Notes: generated by a model from the letters alone, not told the origin. A stretch of 40,215 nucleotides of DNA from Bacteroidota bacterium (GCA_013377005.1 JACABE010000019.1:1-40215); one strand, 5' to 3'; positions 1 through 8,474 are shown, counted from the first letter of the stretch. Translations and numbers: made by a program.

Positions 1-11
1 TGCTGATGCAA

Positions 12-38
12 AAATAAATAAAAATTTATTTGTTTTTT
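12..38 (+). terminator. possible AT-rich hairpin terminator
   Basis: An 8-bp AT-only stem (12-19 with 24-31, loop AAAA) is followed by G and six T. It could end a plus-strand transcript entering from the left edge. The stem is weak and could be chance in such AT-rich DNA. Confidence 0.25.
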
Positions 39-140
39 AAGACAGTACCTCGATTTTGACATTTTGATAGCGTAAATTTCCAGTAATTGCTGAGCATTTC
101 GAAGAACCTTATCATTCAAAAAAATAGTAATTTTCAATGT

Positions 141-896
141 TTATTCGTGAGAAATTACACGAAAACCAATATTGAGGTGACGACAGTCCGTTGAATGGCT
201 GTTGCGGGCAGCAACCCTACATAAAGCATCACCTTGGCTCCAGCAACCTCCGCGTAATACACGAGAATTACCAGTTTCAGGTCCTTTTGGATTAGAAACA
301 GTAGCATCTGTATAATATTTTTCATTATACCAATCTAAGCAAAATTCCCACACATTTCCACTCATATCGTATAAGCCTAATTCGTTTGGCTTTTTCTTCA
401 TTACTAAATTGGCTTGTCCTCCTGAATTACTGGTATACCAGGCCACCTCCTCCAAATCATTACAACCTGAATAGCTATATCCAAGACTTTTGTTACCACC
501 ACGGGCAGAGAATTCCCATTCAGCTTCAGAAGGCAAGCTATAATCTCTCTTAAGTTCATTACTTAGCCATTTGCAATAGGCCACGGCATCGTCCCAACTT
601 ACATTTACTATGGGGGCATCATCCTGCCAGCCCCACTTTGGAGGTTCGGGCATTTTTACTCCTATGGCATCACAATAAGTGCGATATTGTGCCACAGTAG
701 CTTCTGTTTTAGCTATCTTAAAGCTCTTAAGTATTACACTATGTGTTGGTTTTTCGTCTTTATTACCTACCCCAAACGCATCACCCATGATAAAAGTACC
801 ACCTTCAACAGCTATCATTTCAGGATAATTTTGGCTATAAGCTCTGAATGAAAAGAGTGCTATAATAAGCACTGTAAGTTTTAGCATTTGTTTCAT
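141..896 (-). CDS. secreted SUMF1 / formylglycine-generating-enzyme-like domain protein
   Basis: 251 aa. Residues 1-22 form a signal peptide ending AYSQ, so the product is exported. The rest is one SUMF1 (FGE-sulfatase) domain: start 'MIAVEGGTFIMGD', middle 'LPSEAEWEFSARGG', 'GLYDMSGNVWEFCLDWY', and end 'RVLRGGCWSQGD...IGFRV'. In true formylglycine-generating enzymes a cysteine pair sits shortly after the 'RGG' motif. Here only C-x7-C (GGCWSQGDALC) is seen, so catalytic FGE activity is not supported. Many Bacteroidota proteins use this fold as a binding or structural module. It is much shorter than the gliding lipoproteins GldJ and GldK, and no lipobox is visible. It stands alone on the minus strand, divergent from mtaB. 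The family is clear; the function is unknown. Confidence 0.85.
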   Translation of the reverse strand: MKQMLKLTVLIIALFSFRAYSQNYPEMIAVEGGTFIMGDAFGVGNKDEKPTHSVILKSFKIAKTEATVAQYRTYCDAIGVKMPEPPKWGWQDDAPIVNVSWDDAVAYCKWLSNELKRDYSLPSEAEWEFSARGGNKSLGYSYSGCNDLEEVAWYTSNSGGQANLVMKKKPNELGLYDMSGNVWEFCLDWYNEKYYTDATVSNPKGPETGNSRVLRGGCWSQGDALCRVAARNSHSTDCRHLNIGFRVISHE

Positions 897-999
897 TGAT
901 TTATTGTTTATATACCACTACTCATAAGGCTTTTCAATTTCACTCCATTTTAATGGTTAAAGTTCTGCTTTTTTTAGATTTTTAATATGAATTGATTCG

Positions 1000-1007
1000 C
1001 AAAAGTA
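1000..1007 (-). promoter_or_regulatory. candidate -7 element for the SUMF1-domain gene
   Basis: On the minus strand this reads TACTTTTG, matching the Bacteroidota TAnnTTTG -7 motif. It would give a leader of roughly 100 nt. No clear -33 TTTG lies at the usual distance. Confidence 0.4.
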
Positions 1008-1125
1008 ATATGTTAGTATGTAATACATAAATTTTTTACAAAAAAATCACATTCGATTAGCATTGCATTAGAAAACGAGCTATCTTAAATACTCAATAAC
1101 CCATCAGACACATTGTATCAAGGAG

Positions 1126-1156
1126 TTGTTACTTAAAGAAATTCTTTGTATTTTTG
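1126..1156 (+). promoter_or_regulatory. mtaB promoter (TTG - 20 nt - TATTTTTG)
   Basis: TTG at 1126-1128 and TATTTTTG at 1149-1156 are separated by 20 nt, the Bacteroidota -33/-7 arrangement. The GTG start of mtaB at 1161 lies only 4 nt beyond the -7 element, so the transcript should begin at or next to the start codon. Confidence 0.65.
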
Positions 1157-1160
1157 CAAC

Positions 1161-2462
1161 GTGAATAAAAAAATAGCTTTCCAAACATTCGGCTGCAAAC
1201 TAAATTTTGCCGAAACCTCCCAGATATCCAGACAATTTATTGAAAATGGCTATGAAATAGCCGATTTCAAAGAAACAGCCGATGTATATGTTATCAATAC
1301 CTGTACCGTTACATCTATTGCCGAAAAAAAATGCAAAACTGCCATCAGAAGTGCAATAAACCGCAATCCTGATGCCAAGGTAGCCGTAATCGGATGTTTT
1401 TCTCAGTTAAAAGCCGAAGAAATTCAGGAAATAGAAGGCGTTGATTTAATTGTAGGCAATAACGAAAAACACAAATTATTTGAAATCATCAGCAATCGCA
1501 ACAACAATAACGCAACCAACTGTGCGTATTGCGATGTAAAACAGATGGAGAAATCAGATGCTTTCGTCCCATCCTATTCCTCCGGCGATCGCACCCGTTC
1601 TTTCCTGAAAATTCAGGATGGCTGCGATTATTTCTGCACGTATTGTGCCATACCTTTTGCCCGAGGCAGAAGCCGAAGCGATACCATTGCAAATATTGTG
1701 AAATCAGCAGAAGCAATTGCCAATGAAGGATTGAAAGAAGTAATTTTAACAGGTGTAAATATCGGCGATTTCGGCAAACAAAACAACGAAAGTTTTTTGC
1801 AATTGATTCAGGCACTCGATAAAGTTAATGGTATTGAACGTTACCGTATTTCATCCATAGAACCCGACTTGCTGACCGATGAAATTATTGAATTTGTTGC
1901 AAACTCCAATAAATTCCTACCTCATTTTCACATCCCATTACAATCGGGCAGTAATAAAATTCTGAAAATGATGAAGCGCCATTATCAGCGTGAATTATTT
2001 GCCGAAAGGGTGTATAAAATAAAATCTGTTATGCCCGATGCATGTATTGCAGCAGATGTCATTTGCGGATTTCCGGGCGAGACCGATGAAGATTTTAAGG
2101 ATACATACAATTTTATTGATGCTTTGCCCATATCCTACCTCCATGTTTTCACCTATTCCGAACGACCCGATACCATAGCAGCCAAATTAGAAGATAAAGT
2201 GCCTGTAAACATTCGCCGCGAAAGAAGTAAAGCATTACAAATTCTTTCAGATAAAAAGAAACATAATTTTTACCTCGAAAACACCACTTCCGTCAGAAAA
2301 GTATTATTTGAATCGGACATTCACAATGGCTATATTTTTGGATTTACTGATAATTACATACGTGTGAAAACAAAGAAAGATTTATCTTTAGTAAACAACG
2401 TATTTAAAGTAAAACTGAAAATTTTAGATAATGATGAGGTATTCTTTGCAGAAAAAGAATAA
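1161..2462 (+). CDS. mtaB: tRNA (N6-threonylcarbamoyladenosine(37)-C2)-methylthiotransferase MtaB
   Basis: 433 aa from a GTG start. It adds a methylthio group to t6A37 in ANN-decoding tRNAs, giving ms2t6A. The N-terminal UPF0004 domain has the three auxiliary-cluster cysteines C12 (FGCKLN), C48 (NTCTV) and C79 (IGC). The radical SAM motif CxxxCxxC is C155/C159/C162 (CDYFCTYC), followed by 'ILTGVNIGDFG' and 'FHIPLQSGSNKILKMMKRHY'. A TRAM-like RNA-binding segment ends the protein. The FGCKLN signature and overall length point to MtaB rather than MiaB or RimO. The start was chosen because family members begin about ten residues before FGCKLN. An upstream TTG at 1146 lies before the -7 element and would need a different promoter. 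No operon partner is seen. Confidence 0.93.
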   Translation: MNKKIAFQTFGCKLNFAETSQISRQFIENGYEIADFKETADVYVINTCTVTSIAEKKCKTAIRSAINRNPDAKVAVIGCFSQLKAEEIQEIEGVDLIVGNNEKHKLFEIISNRNNNNATNCAYCDVKQMEKSDAFVPSYSSGDRTRSFLKIQDGCDYFCTYCAIPFARGRSRSDTIANIVKSAEAIANEGLKEVILTGVNIGDFGKQNNESFLQLIQALDKVNGIERYRISSIEPDLLTDEIIEFVANSNKFLPHFHIPLQSGSNKILKMMKRHYQRELFAERVYKIKSVMPDACIAADVICGFPGETDEDFKDTYNFIDALPISYLHVFTYSERPDTIAAKLEDKVPVNIRRERSKALQILSDKKKHNFYLENTTSVRKVLFESDIHNGYIFGFTDNYIRVKTKKDLSLVNNVFKVKLKILDNDEVFFAEKE

Positions 2463-2706
2463 TCAAATAAACCACATATTTTTTAAAAACTACAACCTCA
2501 AAAACAGAATAATTTTAATGATAATCCTTCCAAAATTTATCTATAATTATTCATTTTTTCTTTAAAACTATTCTTTTAAGATTGGCGAATTCAATAAAAA
2601 TGAGTTCGCAGCAATCATATTTTATGTTATTTTGTTATTAATTACAAGATATCTCATAAATTAATTGCTATAAATCAGTTTTATTATATTCAATGAAAAA
2701 AAATAT

Positions 2707-2714
2707 TATCTTTG
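2707..2714 (+). promoter_or_regulatory. candidate -7 element of the cco operon
   Basis: TATCTTTG matches TAnnTTTG 13 nt before the ccoS start codon. The leader would be very short. A clear -33 TTTG is missing, which fits a promoter needing an activator (see the FNR-like half-sites at 2665-2678). The rest of 2463-2727 is AT-rich with no gene seen. Confidence 0.55.
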
Positions 2715-2727
2715 AACCTAATTTATT

Positions 2728-2898
2728 ATGAATATACTTTACTTGCTAATAGGAGTCAGTCTTTTTGCCGCAATTATTTTTTTGTGGCTATTTATCTGGA
2801 GTGTAAAATCCGGACAATATGATGATAATTACACGCCATCTATCCGAATATTATTTGATGATGACGAAGTAAAGGAAAAAGAAATTACTAAGAAATAA
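2728..2898 (+). CDS. ccoS: cbb3 oxidase assembly protein CcoS
   Basis: 56 aa, beginning MNILYLLIGVSLFAAI. A single N-terminal membrane helix (about residues 3-24) is followed by 'W-x-VKSGQYDD', the family signature, and a short charged tail (FDDDEVKEKE). CcoS is required for incorporating heme and copper cofactors into the catalytic subunit of cbb3 oxidases. The gene lies 22 bp ahead of ccoNO and is the first gene of the operon. In proteobacteria ccoS usually sits at the end of ccoGHIS. The length is normal for the family. Confidence 0.88.
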   Translation: MNILYLLIGVSLFAAIIFLWLFIWSVKSGQYDDNYTPSIRILFDDDEVKEKEITKK

Positions 2899-2920
2899 TA
2901 ATTCACTTAAATCTTAAAGT

Positions 2921-5068
2921 ATGGAGATACAAAAATTCAATTACGACAACGCCATTGTTAGAAATTTTATCTGGGCTACTGTAATCTGGGGAGCCGTTGC
3001 CATCGTTGTTGGTCTGTTAGCAGCCTTACAACTGGCATTTCCTGTATTTAACCTTGGAATAGAATTTACTGCATTTGGAAGGGTAAGACCAGTTCATACC
3101 AATGCTGTTATTTTTGCTTTTATTGGTAATGCCATGTTTGCGGGGGTATATTATTCCTTACAGAGGGTTCTGAAAGCCAGGATGTTTAACGATATTCTCA
3201 GTAAAATTAATTTCTGGGGATGGCAATTAATCATTGTTTTAGCTGCAGTTACCTTGCTTGGAGGCATTACAACCGGCAAAGAATATGCAGAATTGGAATG
3301 GCCTATAGATATCCTTATTGCTATCATCTGGGTTACCTTCGGATGGAATATGATTGGTACCATTATTAAACGCCGCGTCAAACACATATACGTTGCAGTA
3401 TGGTGGTATTTGGCTACATTTATTGGTGTAGCAGTGTTGCATATTGTAAATTCTATAGAAATTCCTGTATCTCTTTTAAAAAGTTATCCCATATACGCCG
3501 GAGCTCAGGATGCTGTTGTTCAATGGTGGTACGGACATAATGCAGTTGCTTTTTTCCTTACTACTCCATGGTTGGGTATTATGTATTATTTCCTTCCGAA
3601 AGCTTCTGAAAGACCAATTTATTCCTATCAGTTATCAATCATTCATTTCTGGGCACTGATTTTTATTTATATGTGGTCAGGACCTCATCATTTATTATAT
3701 CAGGCTTTACCGGATTGGGTTCAGGCATTGGGTGTAACTTTTTCAATAATGCTCATTGCACCTTCCTGGGGAGGTATGATCAATGGATTTTTAACACTCA
3801 GAGGTGCATGGGATAAAGTCCGCGACAGTGCAGCTTTAAAATTTATGGTAGTCGCTATTACTGCTTACGGTATGGCAACTTTTGAAGGACCGATGATGTC
3901 ACTGAAAAGTGTAAATGCCATCAGTCATTTTACTGACTGGACCATAGCTCATACACATATAGCCGGTATGGGCTGGAATGGTGGTTTAATATTCGGAATG
4001 CTTTATTGGCTGGTTCCTAAACTATTCAAAACAAAACTATATTCCGAAAAACTCGCTAATACCCATTTCTGGATTGCTACTTTAGGCATATTAATGTTTG
4101 CAATACCATTGTACTGGGCAGGAATTACCCAATGGTTGATGTTACGCGAATACAATGTTAATGGTTTATTGGCTTATCCTAACTTTATTGAAACTTCTTC
4201 GCGCTTACACCCAATGTATGTATTAAGAATAGTAGGTGGCGTGCTGTTTTTAGCTGGATTTTTAATGTTTTTATTCAACATTGTAAAAACAATTAAAATG
4301 GGAGTTCTTGAAAACAATGAAGCAGCAGAAGCTCCATCACTTGAGAATTCTGAAAAACGCAACAGTGCCAGTGAAACTTTACATCGATGGATGGAACGAA
4401 AAGCAGTTCGGTTCGCTATTTTTGTATTTATTGCACTTGTAATCGGTGGAATAGTAGAGATTATTCCAATGATGATGGTCGATTCAAACATTCCAAGAAT
4501 ATCATCAGTAAAACCATATACTCCACTTGAGCTCGCCGGACGTGATATTTATATCAGCAATGGCTGTTATAATTGTCATTCTCAACAAGTACGTCCACTC
4601 AGATATGAAACAGACCGATATGGTGAATATTCTAAAATCGGTGAATTTGTTTACGATCATCCGTTCCAATGGGGATCTCGCCGTACTGGTCCTGATTTAG
4701 CACGTGCAGGATATATTGGAAGTTCTACTTACAAAACATCTATTTGGCATTATAATCATTTTACCAAACCTCAGGAAATGAATCCTCAATCAATTATGCC
4801 GGCGTATGAGTGGATGGTTAATAAAGATGTGAATTTATCAATGATACCGGCTAAAATAAGAACTATGCAATTCCTTGGTGTACCTTATCCAAAAGACTTT
4901 GATAAAATGGCTACTGATGATTACATTAAACAAGCCGATAAAATTGTTGCAGAACTAAAGACTTCAGGTGTTAAAGTAAACCCAACTTCTGAAATAGTTG
5001 CGATGATTGCATATTTACATAAACTTGGTCGTGATATATCACCTGCTGCTAATAAACCAATTAAATAA
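2921..5068 (+). CDS. ccoNO: fused cbb3 cytochrome c oxidase subunits I and II (CcoNO)
   Basis: 715 aa. Residues 1 to about 465 are CcoN, the heme-copper catalytic subunit with about 12 membrane helices. H59 (RVRPVHTNAV) fits a low-spin heme ligand; other conserved His motifs are 'WWYGHNAVAFF', 'WSGPHHLLYQALP' and 'AHTHIAGMGWNGG'. After a charged linker (about 465-495) comes CcoO: one membrane anchor, then a c-type heme site C549-Y-N-C552-H553 (GCYNCHSQQVRP) and 'IMPAYEWM', giving a likely Met ligand. Proteobacteria encode these as two genes; the fusion is typical of Bacteroidota. The enzyme reduces O2 at high affinity and pumps protons in the inner membrane. ccoQ follows after 4 bp. Confidence 0.95.
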   Translation: MEIQKFNYDNAIVRNFIWATVIWGAVAIVVGLLAALQLAFPVFNLGIEFTAFGRVRPVHTNAVIFAFIGNAMFAGVYYSLQRVLKARMFNDILSKINFWGWQLIIVLAAVTLLGGITTGKEYAELEWPIDILIAIIWVTFGWNMIGTIIKRRVKHIYVAVWWYLATFIGVAVLHIVNSIEIPVSLLKSYPIYAGAQDAVVQWWYGHNAVAFFLTTPWLGIMYYFLPKASERPIYSYQLSIIHFWALIFIYMWSGPHHLLYQALPDWVQALGVTFSIMLIAPSWGGMINGFLTLRGAWDKVRDSAALKFMVVAITAYGMATFEGPMMSLKSVNAISHFTDWTIAHTHIAGMGWNGGLIFGMLYWLVPKLFKTKLYSEKLANTHFWIATLGILMFAIPLYWAGITQWLMLREYNVNGLLAYPNFIETSSRLHPMYVLRIVGGVLFLAGFLMFLFNIVKTIKMGVLENNEAAEAPSLENSEKRNSASETLHRWMERKAVRFAIFVFIALVIGGIVEIIPMMMVDSNIPRISSVKPYTPLELAGRDIYISNGCYNCHSQQVRPLRYETDRYGEYSKIGEFVYDHPFQWGSRRTGPDLARAGYIGSSTYKTSIWHYNHFTKPQEMNPQSIMPAYEWMVNKDVNLSMIPAKIRTMQFLGVPYPKDFDKMATDDYIKQADKIVAELKTSGVKVNPTSEIVAMIAYLHKLGRDISPAANKPIK

Positions 5069-5072
5069 TATA

Positions 5073-5264
5073 ATGGGATTTGTAAGTGATGTATTAAGCA
5101 ACGAAAATGGAATCCAGTGGTATTATATTATCGGATTACTTATTTTTCTTATTTTATTTATTATAATGGTTTATAGAGTTGTAAAAATCCCTAAATCAAA
5201 ATTAACCGATTACAAAGAATCGATTTTTAAAAACGATAATCCTGCTGAAAAAAACAAACATTAA
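5073..5264 (+). CDS. ccoQ: cbb3 oxidase small subunit CcoQ
   Basis: 63 aa beginning MGFVSDVLSNENGIQ. It has one membrane helix (about residues 17-37, WYYIIGLLIFLILFIIMVYRV) followed by a basic then mixed-charge tail. CcoQ-type subunits stabilise the assembled cbb3 complex. The ATG at 5073 was chosen because it lies 4 bp after the ccoNO stop. An in-frame start at 5007 would overlap ccoNO and put unrelated residues ahead of the helix. Identification rests on size, topology and position between ccoNO and ccoP, since these subunits vary greatly in sequence. Confidence 0.8.
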   Translation: MGFVSDVLSNENGIQWYYIIGLLIFLILFIIMVYRVVKIPKSKLTDYKESIFKNDNPAEKNKH

Positions 5265-5276
5265 ACACTGAATATT

Positions 5277-5858
5277 ATGGATGAAAATATTACAGATAAA
5301 AATAATGAAACCAACAAACAAGAAGAAAACCATGAGCATGAATATGATGGAATCAAGGAATTAAATAATCCTTCTCCATTATGGGTAATTTTGCTTTTCC
5401 TTATTACTATTGGATTTTCTGGCATATATGCTGTAAAATACTTTGGATATCCAGACAATGGAATGGATCAATCAAGCGAATACAAAGCATCTGTTGAAGA
5501 TCAAAAACTAAAAATGAGCATGGAAGCTGATAGCAAGGCTGGCTCATTACCAGAACCAGCAATGATTGCAGCCGGAGAAAAAACATTTAAAGAAAAAGGT
5601 TGTGTTGCCTGTCATGGTGCAAATGGTGGCGGAAATGCGGTTGGCCCGAATTTATGTGATAACTTCTGGATAAACGGCTGTAAAACAGAAGATATTATTC
5701 AGACAATTACAGAAGGTCGACCAGAAAAAGGTATGAACCCTTTCAAATCTACTTTAACAGTATCACAAATTAAACAGTTGGCTATCTATATTAAAAAATC
5801 GCTAAGTAAGTCAAATCCTGCAAATGGGAAAGCTGCTCAGGGAATAGAATGTAAATAG
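5277..5858 (+). CDS. ccoP: cbb3 oxidase subunit III CcoP, single-heme form
   Basis: 193 aa. The acidic, His-containing N-terminus includes 'HEYDGIKELNNPSPLW', the conserved CcoP motif just before the membrane helix (about residues 38-60). A single cytochrome c domain follows, with heme site CVACH (about residues 109-113) and 'GMNPFKSTLT' supplying the likely Met ligand. The C-terminus has 'IKQLAIYIKKSL'. Classical proteobacterial CcoP has two heme c domains and is about 300 aa; this one has only one CxxCH. It delivers electrons from soluble cytochrome c to CcoO. It sits 12 bp after ccoQ. Confidence 0.9.
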   Translation: MDENITDKNNETNKQEENHEHEYDGIKELNNPSPLWVILLFLITIGFSGIYAVKYFGYPDNGMDQSSEYKASVEDQKLKMSMEADSKAGSLPEPAMIAAGEKTFKEKGCVACHGANGGGNAVGPNLCDNFWINGCKTEDIIQTITEGRPEKGMNPFKSTLTVSQIKQLAIYIKKSLSKSNPANGKAAQGIECK

Positions 5859-5904
5859 TTATTTAACACATTTTTCTCACACCAAAGTTGGTAATCTAAG
5901 GCTA

Positions 5905-7269
5905 ATGGAAATTAACAACGAAGCTTTTCGAGACAGGCCTCTGAATTTAGACGAAGCTGGTAATACCAAAAGGATACTTGCAAAGCAGCCAAAGGGCAAA
6001 TGGTACACCAGACGTAGTATTTTTGCATGGTTTTGTATCTTATTCCTTGTATTGGCTCCCATCATTAAAATTAATGGAAATCCGCTGATGATGCTCGATA
6101 TTGTCAATCGAAAATTCTCATTGTTTGGCAACCTCTTTTTTGCACAGGACACTTTTATCCTTGCACTTATTATGCTAGTATCTGTCGTTTTTATTGTTCT
6201 TTTCACCGTTATTTATGGAAGATTATGGTGTGGTTGGGCTTGCCCTCAAACTATTTTTCTGGAAATGATATACCGCCGTATTGAGTATCTTTTCGAAGGG
6301 AATCCCCGAAATAATACCAATAAAGAAAAAAATCATTTCTTTGTTTTCCGAAAAATAGGGAAACATATTTCATTTATCATTGTATCTTTTATTATTACCA
6401 ATGTGTTTCTCATGTGGTTTACAGGTCCTGATAAATTACTTGAAATAATAAGCTCTCCTATTAGCGAAAATCAACTTGGATTTATATTTATGGTTGGTAT
6501 TTCAATATTTTATTATCTTGTTTATGCATTTATACGTGAGCAGATTTGTACCGTTTTTTGTCCTTATGGAAGACTTCAGGGTGTTTTATTAGATTCAAAA
6601 TCGATTTCAGTAATTTATGATTTTAAACGCGGCGAACCCAGAGGTAGAAAAAACGGAGGCGACTGCATTGACTGCGGTCAGTGTATTGCAGTTTGTCCAA
6701 CAGGTATCGATATTAAAAATGGCTCGCAATATGAATGTATCAATTGCACTGCCTGTATTGATGAATGCAACAACGTGATGGAAAAAATAAAAAAACCAGG
6801 CAATTTGATTAGATTCGATTCTTACAATGGAATAGAAACAGGAAAAAGATCCAATAAAAACGCCCGTACTTATGCTTATTCTGCAGTATTGATAATTCTT
6901 ATTTTTGTATTGGGTTTTACCGTTTCGAAACGTACTTCTGTTGACGTTACTATTAACCGCATGCCGGGAACAATGTGTCAACTTGTAGATTCAACCTCTT
7001 GCTCAAATATTTACATTGTAAAAGTCTTTAACAAAACAAACATACCTAAAAAATTGACTTTTAAATTGATGGACATCCAACATGGAGCGCTTGATTTTAC
7101 AACTGATATTACTGAACTGGACGGTGGTAAAGCTATTGAAAGTGTATTGATGATAAAGCTTAAAAAACAAGAATTAACAGGAAGAACAACCGATCTAAAG
7201 ATTGGTATTTATGATGCCGACTCTTATATCTCTACCTCATCTATTAATTTTATAGGACCACAACAATGA
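5905..7269 (+). CDS. ccoG: cbb3 oxidase accessory protein CcoG (RdxA/FixG family)
   Basis: 454 aa. Polytopic N-terminal half with 'WCGWACPQTIFLEMIYRRIE' and 'EQICTVFCPYGRLQG', both signature segments of the family. Next come two [4Fe-4S] ferredoxin motifs ('CIDCGQCIAVCPTGIDI' and 'CINCTACIDEC'), then a final membrane helix (about 325-345) and an Ig-like C-terminal domain outside the membrane. CcoG-type proteins are linked to reducing Cu(II) to Cu(I) for delivery to the oxidase. The stop codon overlaps the ccoH start by 4 nt, indicating translational coupling. Length is normal. Confidence 0.93.
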   Translation: MEINNEAFRDRPLNLDEAGNTKRILAKQPKGKWYTRRSIFAWFCILFLVLAPIIKINGNPLMMLDIVNRKFSLFGNLFFAQDTFILALIMLVSVVFIVLFTVIYGRLWCGWACPQTIFLEMIYRRIEYLFEGNPRNNTNKEKNHFFVFRKIGKHISFIIVSFIITNVFLMWFTGPDKLLEIISSPISENQLGFIFMVGISIFYYLVYAFIREQICTVFCPYGRLQGVLLDSKSISVIYDFKRGEPRGRKNGGDCIDCGQCIAVCPTGIDIKNGSQYECINCTACIDECNNVMEKIKKPGNLIRFDSYNGIETGKRSNKNARTYAYSAVLIILIFVLGFTVSKRTSVDVTINRMPGTMCQLVDSTSCSNIYIVKVFNKTNIPKKLTFKLMDIQHGALDFTTDITELDGGKAIESVLMIKLKKQELTGRTTDLKIGIYDADSYISTSSINFIGPQQ

Positions 7270-7712
7270 AGAAATTTAAATTCAACTGGGGACATGGTAT
7301 TTTAATATTCATGACAGTTTTTGTTTTGCTTTCTATTATTTTTATTATTTTCTCGCTTAATCAGTCACAGGATTTGGTATCTGATGATTATTATGATCAG
7401 GGTGCCAGCTACTCAAAACAGATTGAAATAAATAAAAGATCTGAAAATTATCGAGATAGTATTACTATCAATCAGAACAATTTAAGTATTGATATTAAGC
7501 TCTGCCAAAGTCTTATAAATTTAGAAGATACATTATTCGTTTATTTTTACAGACCTTCTGATAAGAAATCGGATGTGAAATATAAAATCCAAATGACAGA
7601 AAATATAAGTTTCCCATCAACAAATCTTAAAAGCGGTAGATATATGGTTAAGATGAAATGGAATCATCTTGAAAACATATATAATATTGAAAAAGAAATA
7701 ACAATAAACTAA
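7266..7712 (+). CDS. ccoH: cbb3 oxidase assembly protein CcoH (FixH family)
   Basis: 148 aa. The N-terminal cytoplasmic stretch 'KFKFNWGHGI' leads into one membrane helix (about 12-35). The conserved 'DLVSDDYYDQGASYSKQIE' segment follows, then a beta-rich extracytoplasmic domain. This is the FixH/CcoH layout. CcoH stays associated with the cbb3 complex and is needed for its assembly. It overlaps ccoG by 4 nt and shares 1 nt with the next gene, so the three are probably translated together. Confidence 0.88.
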   Translation: MKKFKFNWGHGILIFMTVFVLLSIIFIIFSLNQSQDLVSDDYYDQGASYSKQIEINKRSENYRDSITINQNNLSIDIKLCQSLINLEDTLFVYFYRPSDKKSDVKYKIQMTENISFPSTNLKSGRYMVKMKWNHLENIYNIEKEITIN

Positions 7713-8464
7713 TGGAAATTATTTTTGCAGGATTTATACTGGGGTTTGTTGGAAGTTTACACTGTATTGGAATGTGCGGACCTATTGCACTCAACCTTCC
7801 TTTGAACGGAAATTCATTTTCTGAACGATTAACCGGTGGTATTCTGTATAATTTAGGACGTACTTTCATGTATGGTATAATAGGTGCTATATTTGGCTTT
7901 ATTGGCAAAGGGTTTCTGATACTAGGCATTCAGCAATGGGTATCAATTATTATGGGAATATTGCTCATTATATCAGTACTGGCACCCATCTTTTTTAAAA
8001 AAATACGTTTTAAACAATTTAATTTATTTACAGGATTTGTTCGTTCTTCTATACAGAAGCTTTTTAATATGAGATCTTATAAAGGACTCTTTCTGATAGG
8101 AATGCTGAATAGCCTTTTACCTTGCGGACTGGTTTATGTAGCAATAATTGGTGCAATAGCTACCGGAAATATTTATTATGGCAGTCTTTATTTAATCCTA
8201 TTCGGGCTAGGTACATTGCCTTTAATGCTCAGCATATCAATGATAGGTAATACTATAACATTAAAAGCAAGAAATATTCTTAATAAACTCATTCCTTATG
8301 TAGTTATTTTTATAGGTGTTTTATTTATCCTAAGAGGGCTTTGTTTGGGTATTCCATATATCAGTCCTTCAAAACTGAAACTCGAAACAACATTGCAAAT
8401 AAAACAATCTGAGGTTAATCAGGATAGTTTACAAAACCAGGGTGATTGTTGTCATCCTAAATAA
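7712..8464 (+). CDS. TauE/SafE-like (DsbD_2) membrane protein of the cco locus
   Basis: 250 aa with about six membrane helices in two related halves. Half one starts 'GFVGSLHCIGMCGPIAL' and half two has 'GMLNSLLPCGLVYVAI', the H-C-x3-C and PCG motifs of the sulfite exporter TauE/SafE, DsbD_2-type family (COG2836). A hydrophilic tail ends in C246-C247-H248, a possible metal ligand set. Relatives are often found near ccoGHIS in other bacteria, and here the gene is locked between ccoH (1-nt overlap) and ccoI (10 bp). This suggests a role in copper or thiol handling during oxidase maturation rather than sulfite export. That role is inferred. Confidence 0.82.
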   Translation: MEIIFAGFILGFVGSLHCIGMCGPIALNLPLNGNSFSERLTGGILYNLGRTFMYGIIGAIFGFIGKGFLILGIQQWVSIIMGILLIISVLAPIFFKKIRFKQFNLFTGFVRSSIQKLFNMRSYKGLFLIGMLNSLLPCGLVYVAIIGAIATGNIYYGSLYLILFGLGTLPLMLSISMIGNTITLKARNILNKLIPYVVIFIGVLFILRGLCLGIPYISPSKLKLETTLQIKQSEVNQDSLQNQGDCCHPK

Positions 8465-8474
8465 ATAAGCCTAA

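Noticed and set aside
5007-5072. Longer CcoQ starting inside ccoNO
   Set aside because: The extension overlaps the real ccoNO reading frame and is unlike CcoQ; the ATG at 5073 gives a normal small subunit.
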